In this document: positions 1 through 9,066 of the stretch, in pieces | Position numbering within the stretch: the first letter of the stretch is position 1 | Layout: every line of letters begins with the position of its first letter | Source: Spirosoma sp. | GTDB lineage: Bacteria; Bacteroidota; Bacteroidia; Cytophagales; Spirosomataceae | Reading direction: 5' to 3' | Length of the DNA: 64,000 nucleotides | Assembly: GCF_026391055.1 (NCBI RefSeq) | Contig: NZ_JAPLET010000026.1 | Location: forward strand, 248,001 to 312,000 | The notes under the pieces: generated by a model | What the model was told of the DNA's origin: nothing | The model's input: only the letters and a program-made list of their open reading frames with translations | Databases searched by the model: none | Translations under genes and position numbers: made by a program

Positions 1-1
1 C

Positions 2-1186
2 GTCTTTCTCTCGTCGGCGCAGCCGGTGGTTGTGCTGAAGGGTCAATCGGCCGGGGTCGGTCGCCAGTGGACCCGCAAATCGCTGATCGTACTACAATTT
101 ACCATTTCGGTCATCTTGATCGTCAGTACCCTGGTCGTACGGCAGCAGACGGACTATTTACGGAGCAAAGATCCGGGCTTCACGAAAGAACAGGTGCTGG
201 TGGTGAACGTACCGCCTGAGGAAGCGATTCGCAAAAAAATGCAGGTGCTAAAAACAACGTTGGCGCAAAACAGCCAGATCGATGCCGTATCGCTGGGACT
301 AAATCCGATCACGAACGAAATGAAGGCCAGCGTTGTCCGCGAAGCTGGGGGTCAAAAAACAGAGCAGATGGTCTTCTCAGCCCACGTCGACGAGGCTTAC
401 CTGAACCTACTGAAAATCAAGCTAAAGGCTGGCCGAAATTTCAATCCTGCCATCACCACCGACCAGAAACGGGCAGTCCTGGTCAATGAACGTTTCGTCA
501 AATGGATGGGTTGGCGGATGAATCAGGCCGTTGGTCAGAACATCAGGTCATCATCGAAGGACTCGCTTACTATCCAGGTAATCGGCGTGGTGCAGGATTA
601 CCATTTTGCCTCGCTCCACAACCGAATTGAACCAATGATGCTGTCTTACGGCACGAATAATACGCTTAATATGCTGGTTCGCCTCAAGCCCTCCAACGTG
701 GAACTTGTTCGGTCGGTCTGGGCATCGCTCATTCCGGAATATCCCTTCGAATCCGCTTTTCTGGATACGAGTTTCGACAAGCAGTATCAACAGGAAGCAA
801 AAGCAGAGACCCTGCTCAGTTGGTTTTCCGGGTTAATCATTCTTATTTCCTGCCTGGGTCTGTTCGGACTGATCGCGTTCACGGCCGAGCAGCGCATTAA
901 AGAAATTGGCATCCGAAAAGTGCTGGGGGCCACGGTCGGGCAACTCGTAACCCTGCTTGCCCGAGACTTCATGAAGCTGGTAATTATCGGGATTGTCATT
1001 GCCAGCCCAATCGCCTGGTACGCCATGCATCAATGGCTCCAACGTTTTGCCTACCGGACAGACATTGGCTGGTGGACGTTCCTTTGGGCTGGCCTATTGG
1101 CCGTCGGAATTGCGTTACTAACCATTAGTTTCCAGGTGATCAAAGCGGCTTTAATGAACCCCGTAAAATCATTACGGAGCGAGTAA
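2..1186 (+). CDS. ABC transporter permease, FtsX/MacB type (5'-truncated by window)
   Basis: This is the C-terminal half of a MacB-like permease. The reading frame is open to base 2, so the true start lies outside the window; a GTG at 26 is only an internal codon. A transmembrane helix follows the first 20 residues, then an extracytoplasmic MacB_PCD domain of about 190 residues, then a three-helix FtsX domain containing the CLGLFGL and EIGIRKVLGA signatures, ending in PVKSLRSE. Such proteins work with an MacB ATPase or in mechanotransmission across the inner membrane; substrate unknown. It is closely similar in its C-terminus to the permease at 3170-5833, so the two are probably paralogues. 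No ATPase gene lies nearby. Confidence 0.9.
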   Translation, partial: VFLSSAQPVVVLKGQSAGVGRQWTRKSLIVLQFTISVILIVSTLVVRQQTDYLRSKDPGFTKEQVLVVNVPPEEAIRKKMQVLKTTLAQNSQIDAVSLGLNPITNEMKASVVREAGGQKTEQMVFSAHVDEAYLNLLKIKLKAGRNFNPAITTDQKRAVLVNERFVKWMGWRMNQAVGQNIRSSSKDSLTIQVIGVVQDYHFASLHNRIEPMMLSYGTNNTLNMLVRLKPSNVELVRSVWASLIPEYPFESAFLDTSFDKQYQQEAKAETLLSWFSGLIILISCLGLFGLIAFTAEQRIKEIGIRKVLGATVGQLVTLLARDFMKLVIIGIVIASPIAWYAMHQWLQRFAYRTDIGWWTFLWAGLLAVGIALLTISFQVIKAALMNPVKSLRSE

Positions 1187-1314
1187 GACAGCCTGCAACC
1201 CAACGATTAAACTACCCGCTTTCCTATCAGCAAGGAGTACACAGCCGCTTGGGCATTCGCCATACCCCGGTCAGTTACTCACCCTAGCCGTGAGGGTAAG
1301 GTAGAATGGCTTTT

Positions 1315-2310
1315 TTAGCATCCACCACTTCTGAGAATGGCATACATCACGTTGCCTGAAACGGATAAATTGAAGACCTTACCGTTTATAGAGGGGACTA
1401 CCAGCTTCCAGTTTTTACCTTTGTCTAATGATCTGAAAATACCGGCAGGATGCCCACAAAAGAACGAATCACCTACCTGGACAATGGAGGAAGTGAGGAA
1501 ACTTGCGGGCAAGTTCGCATCAATAGGCTGCCAGGTTTTACCACCATCGTAGGAGGTTCGTACTCGTCTGGTCTCCGACTGTGTATTGTAACTGATCGCA
1601 GCGAATCCACCGTTGATGCGCTCTATAGCGATACCCACACCACCTTCACTAATGACAACATCCCAGTTTTCGCCATCATCGGTCGATCTAATAATCCCTC
1701 CCTGACTCGTCGCCAGCAGTACACCGTTTGACTCGACCATTTTTATTACCCACCCTCCGGTATGAACGTGTTGCCAGGTTTTTCCGCTGTCAGTGGATTT
1801 AAAAAGGCCCCTGTCGGAGCCGATGAAAACGGCCCCTCCACTTGTTTCAAACACGGTGCGTACCTGTTTCTCCTGCGAATTCGTGTACGTTGGCAACCAT
1901 AGATTCGTTCCGTTTATTTTTTTCAAAAATTGACCATCTTGGTAATTGTAGGCAAATACCCCATTCTTACCGGGAGCAATGCTGCCACGTTCGGCAGGGA
2001 AATTTTCTTTTTGCCAATAGGGAGCCGGTGAACTTGGCTTACTGTGATAGATTCCATTTCCCGTGCGTAAATAAAGCTCATTATTTTTTTCAATGAACTC
2101 GTCGGCCTGTGCATTTTCGGGCAGTCCATGGCTAATGTCCTGCCACGTTTGTCCGCCATCTGTAGATTGAAAAATGATGTTTGCCGCTCCTGTCTTACCG
2201 CTTTTTTGTGTTGGCCGACTAGCCAGACGAGGGGATTCCTGTGGCGATTCTAAGGCCTGCCAAAAAGCAGAGGAGAAAAGGAGCAAAAAAGCAACATAAT
2301 AGCTATTCAT
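1315..2310 (-). CDS. Secreted Asp-box (BNR-like) repeat protein
   Basis: The protein (331 aa) begins with a hydrophobic signal peptide (MNSYYVAFLLLFSSAFW). It then carries five Asp-boxes of the form S-x-D-x-G-x-T-W: STDGGQTW, STDSGKTW, STDDGENW, SYDGGKTW and SLDKGKNW. This pattern marks a beta-propeller of the sialidase or photosystem-II-stability-factor superfamily; no sialidase catalytic Arg triad is evident, so enzymatic activity is not claimed. I chose the ATG at 2310 because the upstream alternative adds 11 polar residues before the signal peptide. It converges with the truncated permease. Function unknown, probably exported to the periplasm or surface. Confidence 0.75.
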   Translation of the reverse strand: MNSYYVAFLLLFSSAFWQALESPQESPRLASRPTQKSGKTGAANIIFQSTDGGQTWQDISHGLPENAQADEFIEKNNELYLRTGNGIYHSKPSSPAPYWQKENFPAERGSIAPGKNGVFAYNYQDGQFLKKINGTNLWLPTYTNSQEKQVRTVFETSGGAVFIGSDRGLFKSTDSGKTWQHVHTGGWVIKMVESNGVLLATSQGGIIRSTDDGENWDVVISEGGVGIAIERINGGFAAISYNTQSETRRVRTSYDGGKTWQPIDANLPASFLTSSIVQVGDSFFCGHPAGIFRSLDKGKNWKLVVPSINGKVFNLSVSGNVMYAILRSGGC

Positions 2311-2443
2311 GACGAAACCTGATTTGGTGAGACACAGAAGCAAAGGTATTGGCCGTCAACAAGATGGTCGCTTCTTGATTGTAAAAAGTTGTAAACGATA
2401 TGTAAAACCTTTATTAAGCCACGGTGGGGTATTCAATGGGGTA

Positions 2444-2575
2444 TTACTCCGGCAGTGCACTCTCGACATAGGCAAGCGCCAATGAAGCTGCGGAATGCCC
2501 GGTTGATGTACAATAGACGGGGTCGCCCGCACGGAGGTTATCCGTTGTACAGTAACCACTAATAAGCTGGATCAT
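2444..2575 (-). CDS. Possible 43-aa small ORF or gene remnant
   Basis: An ATG-initiated frame encodes 43 residues (MIQLISGYCTTDNLRAGDPV, ending YVESALPE). Composition looks protein-like, but there is no recognisable family and no clear promoter. It could be the tail of a decayed gene, since the frame is open seven codons upstream of the ATG before a stop. It occupies the gap between the Asp-box gene and the VOC gene. Weakly supported. Confidence 0.2.
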   Translation of the reverse strand: MIQLISGYCTTDNLRAGDPVYCTSTGHSAASLALAYVESALPE

Positions 2576-2607
2576 GAATGCATCTCGCAACTTGGGTCAA
2601 CCCTAAC

Positions 2608-3003
2608 TCAATTCTGGCGTTCACCGAAGCTATAGCATAGCCCGTCGGGAGCGACGATGAACAGGACCTTCCAGCGAACATCGCCATAGTAGTGCTGTTT
2701 AAAGTCGGGGCTTATATTGTCAAAGCCCGTTGCCTTCAGTTCGGCACATAACTTTTCTACATCATCAACCTCAAAGAAGCAGCCATCCTGCTGCGGGTCG
2801 CCCCCGTTTTCTGCCAGGCCAATATGAATACCATCCCGATCAAGTATTGCCGAAGGCTGGGGCGTATCGCTTCGGGAAACCACCTGAAAACCCAAAATGG
2901 TTTCGTAAAACGGTAATGCCGTCTCCAGATTGGCAAGGGGCAAATTCATTCGATCCTGCTGGTAGGGCCAGGCGTTTTTCAGGGTGGCTTTGGGCGGTTG
3001 CAT
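2608..3003 (-). CDS. VOC superfamily (glyoxalase/bleomycin-resistance-like) protein
   Basis: This 131-aa protein has the layout of a single glyoxalase/vicinal-oxygen-chelate domain: an N-terminal beta strand and helix (LPLANLETALPFYETILGF), a central DRDGIHIGLAE strand, the FFEVDDVEKLCAEL linker between beta-alpha modules, and a C-terminal APDGLCYSFGE strand typical of metal-site or dimer-interface positions. The family includes dioxygenases, isomerases and antibiotic-binding proteins, so the substrate cannot be assigned. The ATG at 3003 is preferred over an upstream start that would add ten residues. A near-match to the Bacteroidota -7 box (TATCCTTG) lies at 3023-3030 on the coding strand. 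Confidence 0.75.
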   Translation of the reverse strand: MQPPKATLKNAWPYQQDRMNLPLANLETALPFYETILGFQVVSRSDTPQPSAILDRDGIHIGLAENGGDPQQDGCFFEVDDVEKLCAELKATGFDNISPDFKQHYYGDVRWKVLFIVAPDGLCYSFGERQN

Positions 3004-3093
3004 GGGGCTGATTGATTTGGCACAAGGATACAACTGTCAGAACGTAATCTTCTTACGTCCTGACGGGTCTTCGTTAAAAGTAAAAGGATTTTA

Positions 3094-3168
3094 CGGGTTA
3101 ATTAAAGGGACTGAATAAACGCCATATCTTGAATATATGGCGTTTATTCAGTCCCTTTAATTAACCCG
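3094..3168. repeat. Perfect 34-bp inverted repeat (terminator-like hairpin)
   Basis: Arms 3094-3127 and 3135-3168 are exactly complementary, separated by a 7-nt loop. The right arm ends one base from the stop codon of the permease at 3170. Leftward transcription would form a very stable hairpin followed by a T-rich stretch, so it can act as a terminator for the PadR-permease operon. Its length and perfection exceed a usual intrinsic terminator and are also compatible with a palindromic mobile remnant. Confidence 0.8.
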
Positions 3169-3169
3169 C

Positions 3170-5833
3170 TCATTCGCTCCGTAAACTCTTCACTGGGTTC
3201 ATCAAAGCCGCTTTAATACTCTGAAAACTGACCGTTAGTAGTGTAACGACAAGAGCGCCACCCCCCGATACGGCGAAAATCCACCACGACAGATCGGTTC
3301 GGTATTGGTATTGCTGAAGCCAGTTCGTCAGGAAATACCAGGCGATGGGTGTTGCAATGGCAAACGAAATAATAACCAGTACCATAAAGTCTTTGGAAAG
3401 CAATCCCCAAAGATTAAATACCGACGCGCCCAACACTTTGCGGACGCCAATTTCTTTGGTCCGCTGCTCCGCTACGAAAGATGCCAGGCCAAACAGTCCC
3501 AGACAGGAAATGAAGATAGCCAGCACCGCAAAAAACGAAGCCAACGTGCCGATACGAGCCTCGGCAGCAAATTTCCTGGTGTATTCGGCATCGGCAAACT
3601 TGTAGTCGAATGGGGCGGTGGGGCTGTATTTTTGATAAATAACGCCAACCTTAGCCACAGCTTCGCTGGCGCTCATGGCCGGATTCAGGCGAATATTGAT
3701 AAAGTTGCTGGGAAAATTGCTGATGTAGAAGAGCGTTTGTCGGGCGGGTTCGTAAGGTGACTCCATCACCATATCCTTGATGACGCCGATAATTTTGTAG
3801 CGCAGGTCGCCATCCCGAATAGTTTTGCCAATGGGTGATCCGCCATTGCGGTTTTTGAGACCCATAAATTTCACGGCGGCTTCGTTAATGACCATACCCG
3901 ACGAGTCGGTGCCGAACGATCTGGAAAAATCCCGCCCGGCCTTAAATTGCCAGCCTACAGTTTTGCCAAATTCGTAGTTAACACCCACAACGGCAAAATC
4001 CGGTTGCTGATTGGGATCTTTACCATCCCAGTCGAACCCGCCGTTTACGTTCCAGACGCTGGTTAATGGGCTTTCTGACTCGGCTATTTCGGTAACGGCT
4101 CCCGACTGGAGTAGATCAGCCCGAAACGCATCGTAATGCGTGTGTATGTCGGGCGTAGTTGTCTGCACATATAGCAACCCGTTTCGACTATACCCGATGG
4201 GCCGGTTCTGCGCAAACTGAATCTGCCGAAATACGATGATGGTACCGATGATGAGCGTGACCGACACGGTAAACTGCACGACCACCAGCACTTTTCGGGG
4301 TAAAGACGCGAACCGCCCAACCCTAAAAGTTCCCTTCAACGTACTGATTGGTTGAAAGCCCGACAAGTACAAGGCCGGATAGCTACCTGAAATCAGCCCG
4401 GTGAGCAGGGTAAACCCAAGCCCCAAAAGCCAGAAGACAGGAGTCGACCACAACATGGTCATTTTCTTGGCGGCAATGTCATTGAAGTAAGGCAAGCTCA
4501 ACTGTACTAACAGTAACGAGATGATAAAAGCAATGACGACGACTAGCAATGATTCGCTTAGAAACTGACCAATTAGCTGCGCCCGAACAGAGCCAACCGC
4601 TTTGCGGATACCCACTTCTTTGGCCCGTTTTTCGCTTCGGGCGGTGCTCAGATTCATGAAGTTGATACAGGCCAGCAGCAGCACAAACACGCCGATAATA
4701 CCGAAAAGCCACACAAACTGAATTTGACCACCCGTGTTAATACCATTTTCAAACTCCGAATACAAATGCCAGCGGCTCATAGGCTGTAGAAAAACTTCGG
4801 GCTTGAACCGAGCGAGCTGCTCCGATACGTTGACGAGTTTGGCGTCTCTAATTCTTGCCGACACTTGCCGCATATTGGCATGGTCGGCGAGTTGGATATA
4901 AATCTGAAAGGAGTTATTATCCCACTTTTGCGCCGAGTTTTTCACCCAGTCCCGAACGGCGACGTTCACCTGCCAGGGGACCATGTAATCCAGGTTACTG
5001 AATTGGGAGTTATAAGGCAAATCTTCATAAACGCCCGTCACTTTAACCGCAATCTGGGCATCAATTTTCATCAGTTTACCGATGGGTTCAGTTGTGCCGA
5101 ACAGGGCGCTGGCAACCGATTCTGAAATCATGATCGAATACGGTTCTTTCAGCCCTGCCCTGGTCCCTTTTATCATCGTCAGCGATAGCATATCCGGGGC
5201 TTGTGGCTCAATATAATTGCCCGTTTTCCAGTATTTCTTATCGCTAAAGGATAGAATATGTTCCTCCGTCCAGGAAGACAACACAACCTGTTTGAAGTCA
5301 GACCCGTATGTGCTTCGCAACACATTGGCCAGCGGAATAGGAATAGCTGGGGCCGTACTGACCGATCCATTGATGGTCTGGTTTTGCATGACCTGAGCAA
5401 TACGGTCGTAGTTCTTATGATACCGATTGAATGACAGTTCATCGTACATCCATAGCCCAATCAGCAACGCTACGGCCATGCCTACAGCCAGACCGCCAAT
5501 GTTAATGAAGGAATACACTTTTTGGCTTCTCAGGTTGCGAAAAGCGATTTTGAGGTAGTTTCGTAACATATCGGGGTGTAAGAAAAAAGGTTGCTGGGTG
5601 CGCTGCTCAATGCGTTTTCGTCGTCGTACAAAGGGCGGTAGTACCGATACCACATTGAGTACGTAGCGGAGTGTGGCCTGTGTTTGCCCTCCGCGCTTGG
5701 ACCAGTAGGCGTACAGTTCGTCGAGGTCGCCTTCGACCTCTTCAAGGGTATTTTCAGGGTGTAGTTTTGTTAAAAGCCAGTGCGCCCAGCGGGGTGCGGT
5801 CCGACGGTTCGGTCTCGTAGGGGGAGCGTTCAT
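3170..5833 (-). CDS. ABC transporter permease with N-terminal permease prefix domain 2
   Basis: This 887-aa protein starts with a soluble prefix (PRWAHWLLTKLHPENTLEEV, then DLDELYAYWSKR) matching the permease prefix domain found in Bacteroidota. Two MacB_PCD plus FtsX halves follow: NYLKIAFRNLRSQKVYSFIN with the first helix, a periplasmic domain, three helices around EVGIRKAVG, a second TM and periplasmic domain, and a final FtsX domain with CLGLFGL and EIGVRKVLGAS. The start at 5833 is chosen because its ATG overlaps the TGA of the PadR gene (ATGA), implying translational coupling. The pair suggests a PadR-controlled efflux or envelope-stress permease; no ATP-binding subunit is adjacent. Substrate unknown. 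Confidence 0.9.
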   Translation of the reverse strand: MNAPPTRPNRRTAPRWAHWLLTKLHPENTLEEVEGDLDELYAYWSKRGGQTQATLRYVLNVVSVLPPFVRRRKRIEQRTQQPFFLHPDMLRNYLKIAFRNLRSQKVYSFINIGGLAVGMAVALLIGLWMYDELSFNRYHKNYDRIAQVMQNQTINGSVSTAPAIPIPLANVLRSTYGSDFKQVVLSSWTEEHILSFSDKKYWKTGNYIEPQAPDMLSLTMIKGTRAGLKEPYSIMISESVASALFGTTEPIGKLMKIDAQIAVKVTGVYEDLPYNSQFSNLDYMVPWQVNVAVRDWVKNSAQKWDNNSFQIYIQLADHANMRQVSARIRDAKLVNVSEQLARFKPEVFLQPMSRWHLYSEFENGINTGGQIQFVWLFGIIGVFVLLLACINFMNLSTARSEKRAKEVGIRKAVGSVRAQLIGQFLSESLLVVVIAFIISLLLVQLSLPYFNDIAAKKMTMLWSTPVFWLLGLGFTLLTGLISGSYPALYLSGFQPISTLKGTFRVGRFASLPRKVLVVVQFTVSVTLIIGTIIVFRQIQFAQNRPIGYSRNGLLYVQTTTPDIHTHYDAFRADLLQSGAVTEIAESESPLTSVWNVNGGFDWDGKDPNQQPDFAVVGVNYEFGKTVGWQFKAGRDFSRSFGTDSSGMVINEAAVKFMGLKNRNGGSPIGKTIRDGDLRYKIIGVIKDMVMESPYEPARQTLFYISNFPSNFINIRLNPAMSASEAVAKVGVIYQKYSPTAPFDYKFADAEYTRKFAAEARIGTLASFFAVLAIFISCLGLFGLASFVAEQRTKEIGVRKVLGASVFNLWGLLSKDFMVLVIISFAIATPIAWYFLTNWLQQYQYRTDLSWWIFAVSGGGALVVTLLTVSFQSIKAALMNPVKSLRSE

Positions 5834-6168
5834 ATACCACCAAGTTGAAGGGTGTTGGGCGGCACCATTTGCCATAATTGCTGCCGCAGTTGCTGTATTT
5901 CCTGCATGGCCCGACTCCCCAGCGCCGTCACCCGAAACAACCGCTTGCGTCGGCCACCCCGCTCGGCTGTGGCTCCGCCCAGTTCGGAGCGAACGAAGCC
6001 TTTCTCTTCCAGCCGAATCAGGGTGTTGTGAACCGTGCCAAACGTCACAATTCGCCCGGTATGCTCCTCCAGTGCCTGACTAACGGTGACGCCATAGCCC
6101 TCGCCATCCAGAATAGCCACCATCAGTAATACTACTTCTTCAAATTCGCCTAAATACGTTCGACGCAT
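5830..6168 (-). CDS. PadR family transcriptional regulator
   Basis: A 112-aa winged-helix protein. It opens with YLGEFEEVVLLMVAILDGEG, the typical PadR helix 1, then GYGVTVSQALEEHTGR, the recognition region FGTVHNTLIRLEEKGFV, and a wing with RRKRLFRVTALG. The C-terminal helix EIQQLRQQLWQM would supply the dimer contact. PadR proteins usually repress a neighbouring transporter operon and release on binding a small molecule. Here the gene is first in a two-gene operon and overlaps the permease by four bases (ATGA), so regulator and permease are probably co-expressed and autoregulated from the 6169-6483 gap. Confidence 0.9.
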   Translation of the reverse strand: MRRTYLGEFEEVVLLMVAILDGEGYGVTVSQALEEHTGRIVTFGTVHNTLIRLEEKGFVRSELGGATAERGGRRKRLFRVTALGSRAMQEIQQLRQQLWQMVPPNTLQLGGI

Positions 6169-6483
6169 GACTTCGCCTGATTAGTCTCTATTTTATCGTA
6201 CAAATATGAGACCAAGGTCAGACATAAGCTTAAATCGACTGATTTGGGTGTTTTACCCAAATCAGGTTAGCTGAATCTGTCCGTAAATGGACAAGCATTG
6301 TCCTGCATTGGACACTCAAACGCAACATTTACTCACCGATCAGGCGAATCTGGTTTTAACTGAATTTTCTGTTTTGTGCCACGGTCTATATGCTGGTAGC
6401 AGACTTTTAACGTATCTATTGTTAAGTTTACCGCTGACGAACACCCCAAACAGTTATTGTTTTGTTCTCACTACTCTGAATTC
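6169..6483. promoter_or_regulatory. Divergent intergenic region with 11-bp inverted repeat
   Basis: This 315-base gap separates the leftward PadR operon from the rightward NamZ-like gene and must hold both promoters. An inverted repeat with arms 6239-6249 and 6255-6265 (CTGATTTGGGT / ACCCAAATCAG) sits about 70 bases upstream of the PadR start. It could be the PadR operator or a hairpin. No exact TAnnTTTG box was found. No gene is supported in the gap. Confidence 0.45.
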
Positions 6484-7740
6484 ATGAAAATTAGCTCATT
6501 CATCGTATTGCCGTTTGTTATTGGCCTGTCGTGCGCCGTTAATCCAGCGGTTCGTTCCCTGCCATCTTCGGTTTCTGAAACGCCCACTGTCACATCAGTA
6601 CAAGCTAAAAAATTGATGACCGGTGCTGACCAGGTTTCGGCTTATCTGCCCTACCTGAAAGGCAAACGAATCGGGATGGTCGTTAACCAGACATCTATTA
6701 TTGGTAATAAACCCAGCGTCGACAGTCTGGTAAGTCTGGGGGTGAACATCGTATCGATTTTTGGTCCAGAGCACGGTTTTCGGGGCAACGCCAGCAACGG
6801 GGCCAAGGTAGACGATGCAGTCGATGCTAAAACCGGGATTCCGGTGGTTTCGCTATACGGTAAGAATAAGAAGCCATCCAAAGAGCAGCTGGCGAACATC
6901 GACCTAATGATCTTCGACATTCAGGATGTGGGTTGCCGATTTTACACCTACATCAACACGCTCAACCACGTGATGGAGGCCTGTGCCGAAAATAACAAGG
7001 AACTGATGATTCTGGACCGCCCCAACCCGAACGGCTTTATCGTCGATGGCCCCATTTTGGAGGCCCATCTGTACTCGGGGATAGGTATGCACCCAATTCC
7101 CATTACGCATGGCTGCACCATCGCCGAATTTGCCCAGATGATCAATGGCGAAGGCTGGGGGGGCGTTGCCAAAACGAATCCGTGCAAACTGAAGGTTATT
7201 AAGATGGCGAACTACACACACGATACACCCTACACATTGCCCGTACTCCCCTCCCCTAATCTGAATACACAGCAGTCAATTTTACTGTACCCCAGCCTTT
7301 GCTGGTTCGAAGGCACGATCATCAGCCAGGGCCGGGGAACCTACATGCCGTTTACCGTTTTGGGCGCCCCTGCGCTGAAAGGCAAGTATCCGTTCTCCTT
7401 CAAACCCGTGAGTCTGAAAGGCATGAGCGAAACCCCGCTACACCAGGATGAGGATTGCTATGGGCTTGATCTTCGAAACTATGATACCAACCAGTTGCGT
7501 AAGACAAAACAGCTTAATCTGAAATGGCTGATGGAGTTATACAAGGCGTATCCCGACAAAGCCCGTTTCTTCGATACGAGCTATAGTAAACAAATGGGCA
7601 ATTTCAACTACCGGAGCGGTAACGAAGCACTTAAAAAACAAATCATTGCGGGCATTTCCGAAAAAGAAATTCGGCAGAGCTGGGAGCCCGGCCTGTCGGC
7701 CTACAAACAAATGCGGAAGAAGTATTTGATGTATCCGTAA
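6484..7740 (+). CDS. DUF1343 exo-beta-N-acetylmuramidase-like lipoprotein (NamZ family)
   Basis: This 418-aa protein has a lipoprotein-type signal (MKISSFIVLPFVIGLSC) and then a DUF1343 domain over nearly its whole length. Visible signatures are GPEHGFRG (residues 94-101), IFDIQDVGCRFYTY, LDRPNPNG (177-184), THGCTIAEFAQMINGE and ISQGRGTYMP. Family members shown to be NamZ remove terminal N-acetylmuramic acid from peptidoglycan fragments, which supports cell-wall recycling in the periplasm. I start it at the ATG at 6484 because the upstream frame adds nine residues before the signal peptide. The lipobox (GLSC) is imperfect at the -3 position. Stands alone between a divergent PadR operon and an ATPase gene. 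Confidence 0.85.
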   Translation: MKISSFIVLPFVIGLSCAVNPAVRSLPSSVSETPTVTSVQAKKLMTGADQVSAYLPYLKGKRIGMVVNQTSIIGNKPSVDSLVSLGVNIVSIFGPEHGFRGNASNGAKVDDAVDAKTGIPVVSLYGKNKKPSKEQLANIDLMIFDIQDVGCRFYTYINTLNHVMEACAENNKELMILDRPNPNGFIVDGPILEAHLYSGIGMHPIPITHGCTIAEFAQMINGEGWGGVAKTNPCKLKVIKMANYTHDTPYTLPVLPSPNLNTQQSILLYPSLCWFEGTIISQGRGTYMPFTVLGAPALKGKYPFSFKPVSLKGMSETPLHQDEDCYGLDLRNYDTNQLRKTKQLNLKWLMELYKAYPDKARFFDTSYSKQMGNFNYRSGNEALKKQIIAGISEKEIRQSWEPGLSAYKQMRKKYLMYP

Positions 7741-7832
7741 GTCGTGTAGTACCGAGCGTCGGCCCAGTGACTATGCTCAAGCAAATATAAATAACTACAT
7801 TACATCATATAATATCCTTAAGGCTAGTTTTA

Positions 7833-7869
7833 CCTTGCAAATCTAACGCACTGTGTTAGATTTGCAAGG
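7833..7869. repeat. 15-bp perfect inverted repeat abutting a start codon
   Basis: Arms 7833-7847 and 7855-7869 (CCTTGCAAATCTAAC and its complement) flank a 7-nt loop. The right arm ends exactly one base before the ATG of the ATPase gene at 7870. As RNA the hairpin would occupy the ribosome landing site; as DNA it is a plausible operator. Confidence 0.75.
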
Positions 7870-9051
7870 ATGATTCATAGAGCGGCACAAACGGAGATAG
7901 CACAGCTACTGGAAGAATTTCCGGCAGTTGGCGTTTTGGGACCCCGGCAGGTTGGTAAAACAACACTGGCAGAAACAATTGCAGCCTCCTTCAGTCCGGA
8001 CCCTATCTATCTGGACCTCGAAAGCCCCACCTACCGGGCAAAATTAAGAGACCCCGAAGCGTATTTCGAACTTAATAACGGGCGGCTTATCATTCTGGAC
8101 GAAATACAGCGTGTACCCGAACTGTTTTCAATTCTGCGAGGAGTGATCGACCAGCGACGCCGAAAAGGCTTCCGAACGGGTCAGTTTCTGATTTTAGGCT
8201 CCGCATCACTGGATTTACTGAAGCAGTCGTCCGAATCGCTGGCTGGTCGCATAGCCTACAAAGAACTGTCGGGCCTGACAGTCCCTGAACTGCCGATTCA
8301 AACGTCAGCAGAACAAGACAAGCTCTGGCTCAGAGGTGGATTCCCGGATAGCTTTCTGGCTCAACAGGATACTTCCAGTCTGCGTTGGCGATTGAATTTC
8401 ATCAGCACTTATCTGGAACGGGACGTTCCCCAATTAGGTCCCCGTATTCCGGCCGTAACCCTGCGCCGACTCTGGACTATGCTAGCCCACAATCAGGGAG
8501 GGCAGCTAAATATAACCAAGTTAGGCGGTAACCTCGACATTTCGGGCCCGACGGCGAAGCGATATATCGAACTGCTGGACGATTTGTTACTCATCCGCAC
8601 GCTGCGGCCGTGGTCAGGCAATGTGGGTAAACGATTGGTTAAATCACCCAAAGTCTATATTCGGGATAGTGGGCTGACTCACGCCTTGCTGAATATACCT
8701 TCGCTGGACGACCTGCTGGGGCATCCGGTTGTTGGAGCCAGTTGGGAAGGGTTCGTTATCGAAAACCTATTGTCCTGCTTACCAATCGGGGTAACGCCCT
8801 GCTTTTACCGAACGGCTGCAGGTGCCGAGATTGATTTGGTCCTTGAGCAGGGAACAACACAACGTTACGCCATAGAGATCAAACGCTCGCTGGCGCCATC
8901 GTTGTCAAAAGGTTTTTACCTGGGTTGCGAAGACATCGGTGCCACCAAACGGTTTCTGATTTACCCCGGCAACGAACGTTATCCAATCGCTAACGATGTA
9001 ACGGCTATCCCACTGGCTGACATGATGAAAGAATTGACAAACGGAAACTAA
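7870..9051 (+). CDS. AAA+ family ATPase with C-terminal DUF4143 domain
   Basis: The 393-aa protein has a Walker A motif GPRQVGKTT (residues 24-32), a Walker B segment LIILDEIQRVPEL, and sensor-like LILGSASLDLL. A winged-helix middle follows (LGGNLDISGPTAKRYIELLD). The C-terminal DUF4143 part contains GAEIDLVLE and YAIEIKRS, which has the E-D-ExK layout of the restriction-endonuclease-like fold. These ATPases are widespread and poorly characterised, and some occur with mobile or toxin-like loci. It is a single gene preceded immediately by a 15-bp palindrome and converges with the MFS gene. Specific role unknown. Confidence 0.9.
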   Translation: MIHRAAQTEIAQLLEEFPAVGVLGPRQVGKTTLAETIAASFSPDPIYLDLESPTYRAKLRDPEAYFELNNGRLIILDEIQRVPELFSILRGVIDQRRRKGFRTGQFLILGSASLDLLKQSSESLAGRIAYKELSGLTVPELPIQTSAEQDKLWLRGGFPDSFLAQQDTSSLRWRLNFISTYLERDVPQLGPRIPAVTLRRLWTMLAHNQGGQLNITKLGGNLDISGPTAKRYIELLDDLLLIRTLRPWSGNVGKRLVKSPKVYIRDSGLTHALLNIPSLDDLLGHPVVGASWEGFVIENLLSCLPIGVTPCFYRTAAGAEIDLVLEQGTTQRYAIEIKRSLAPSLSKGFYLGCEDIGATKRFLIYPGNERYPIANDVTAIPLADMMKELTNGN

Positions 9052-9066
9052 GACCCTTTCCATCGG

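Noticed and set aside
2356..2559. A 67-codon leftward frame upstream of the Asp-box gene
   Set aside because: Composition is random; another frame of the same stretch (2444-2575) looks more protein-like and is listed instead at low confidence.
6287..6487. A 66-codon rightward frame upstream of the NamZ-like gene
   Set aside because: No coding-like composition, and the region must hold divergent promoters.
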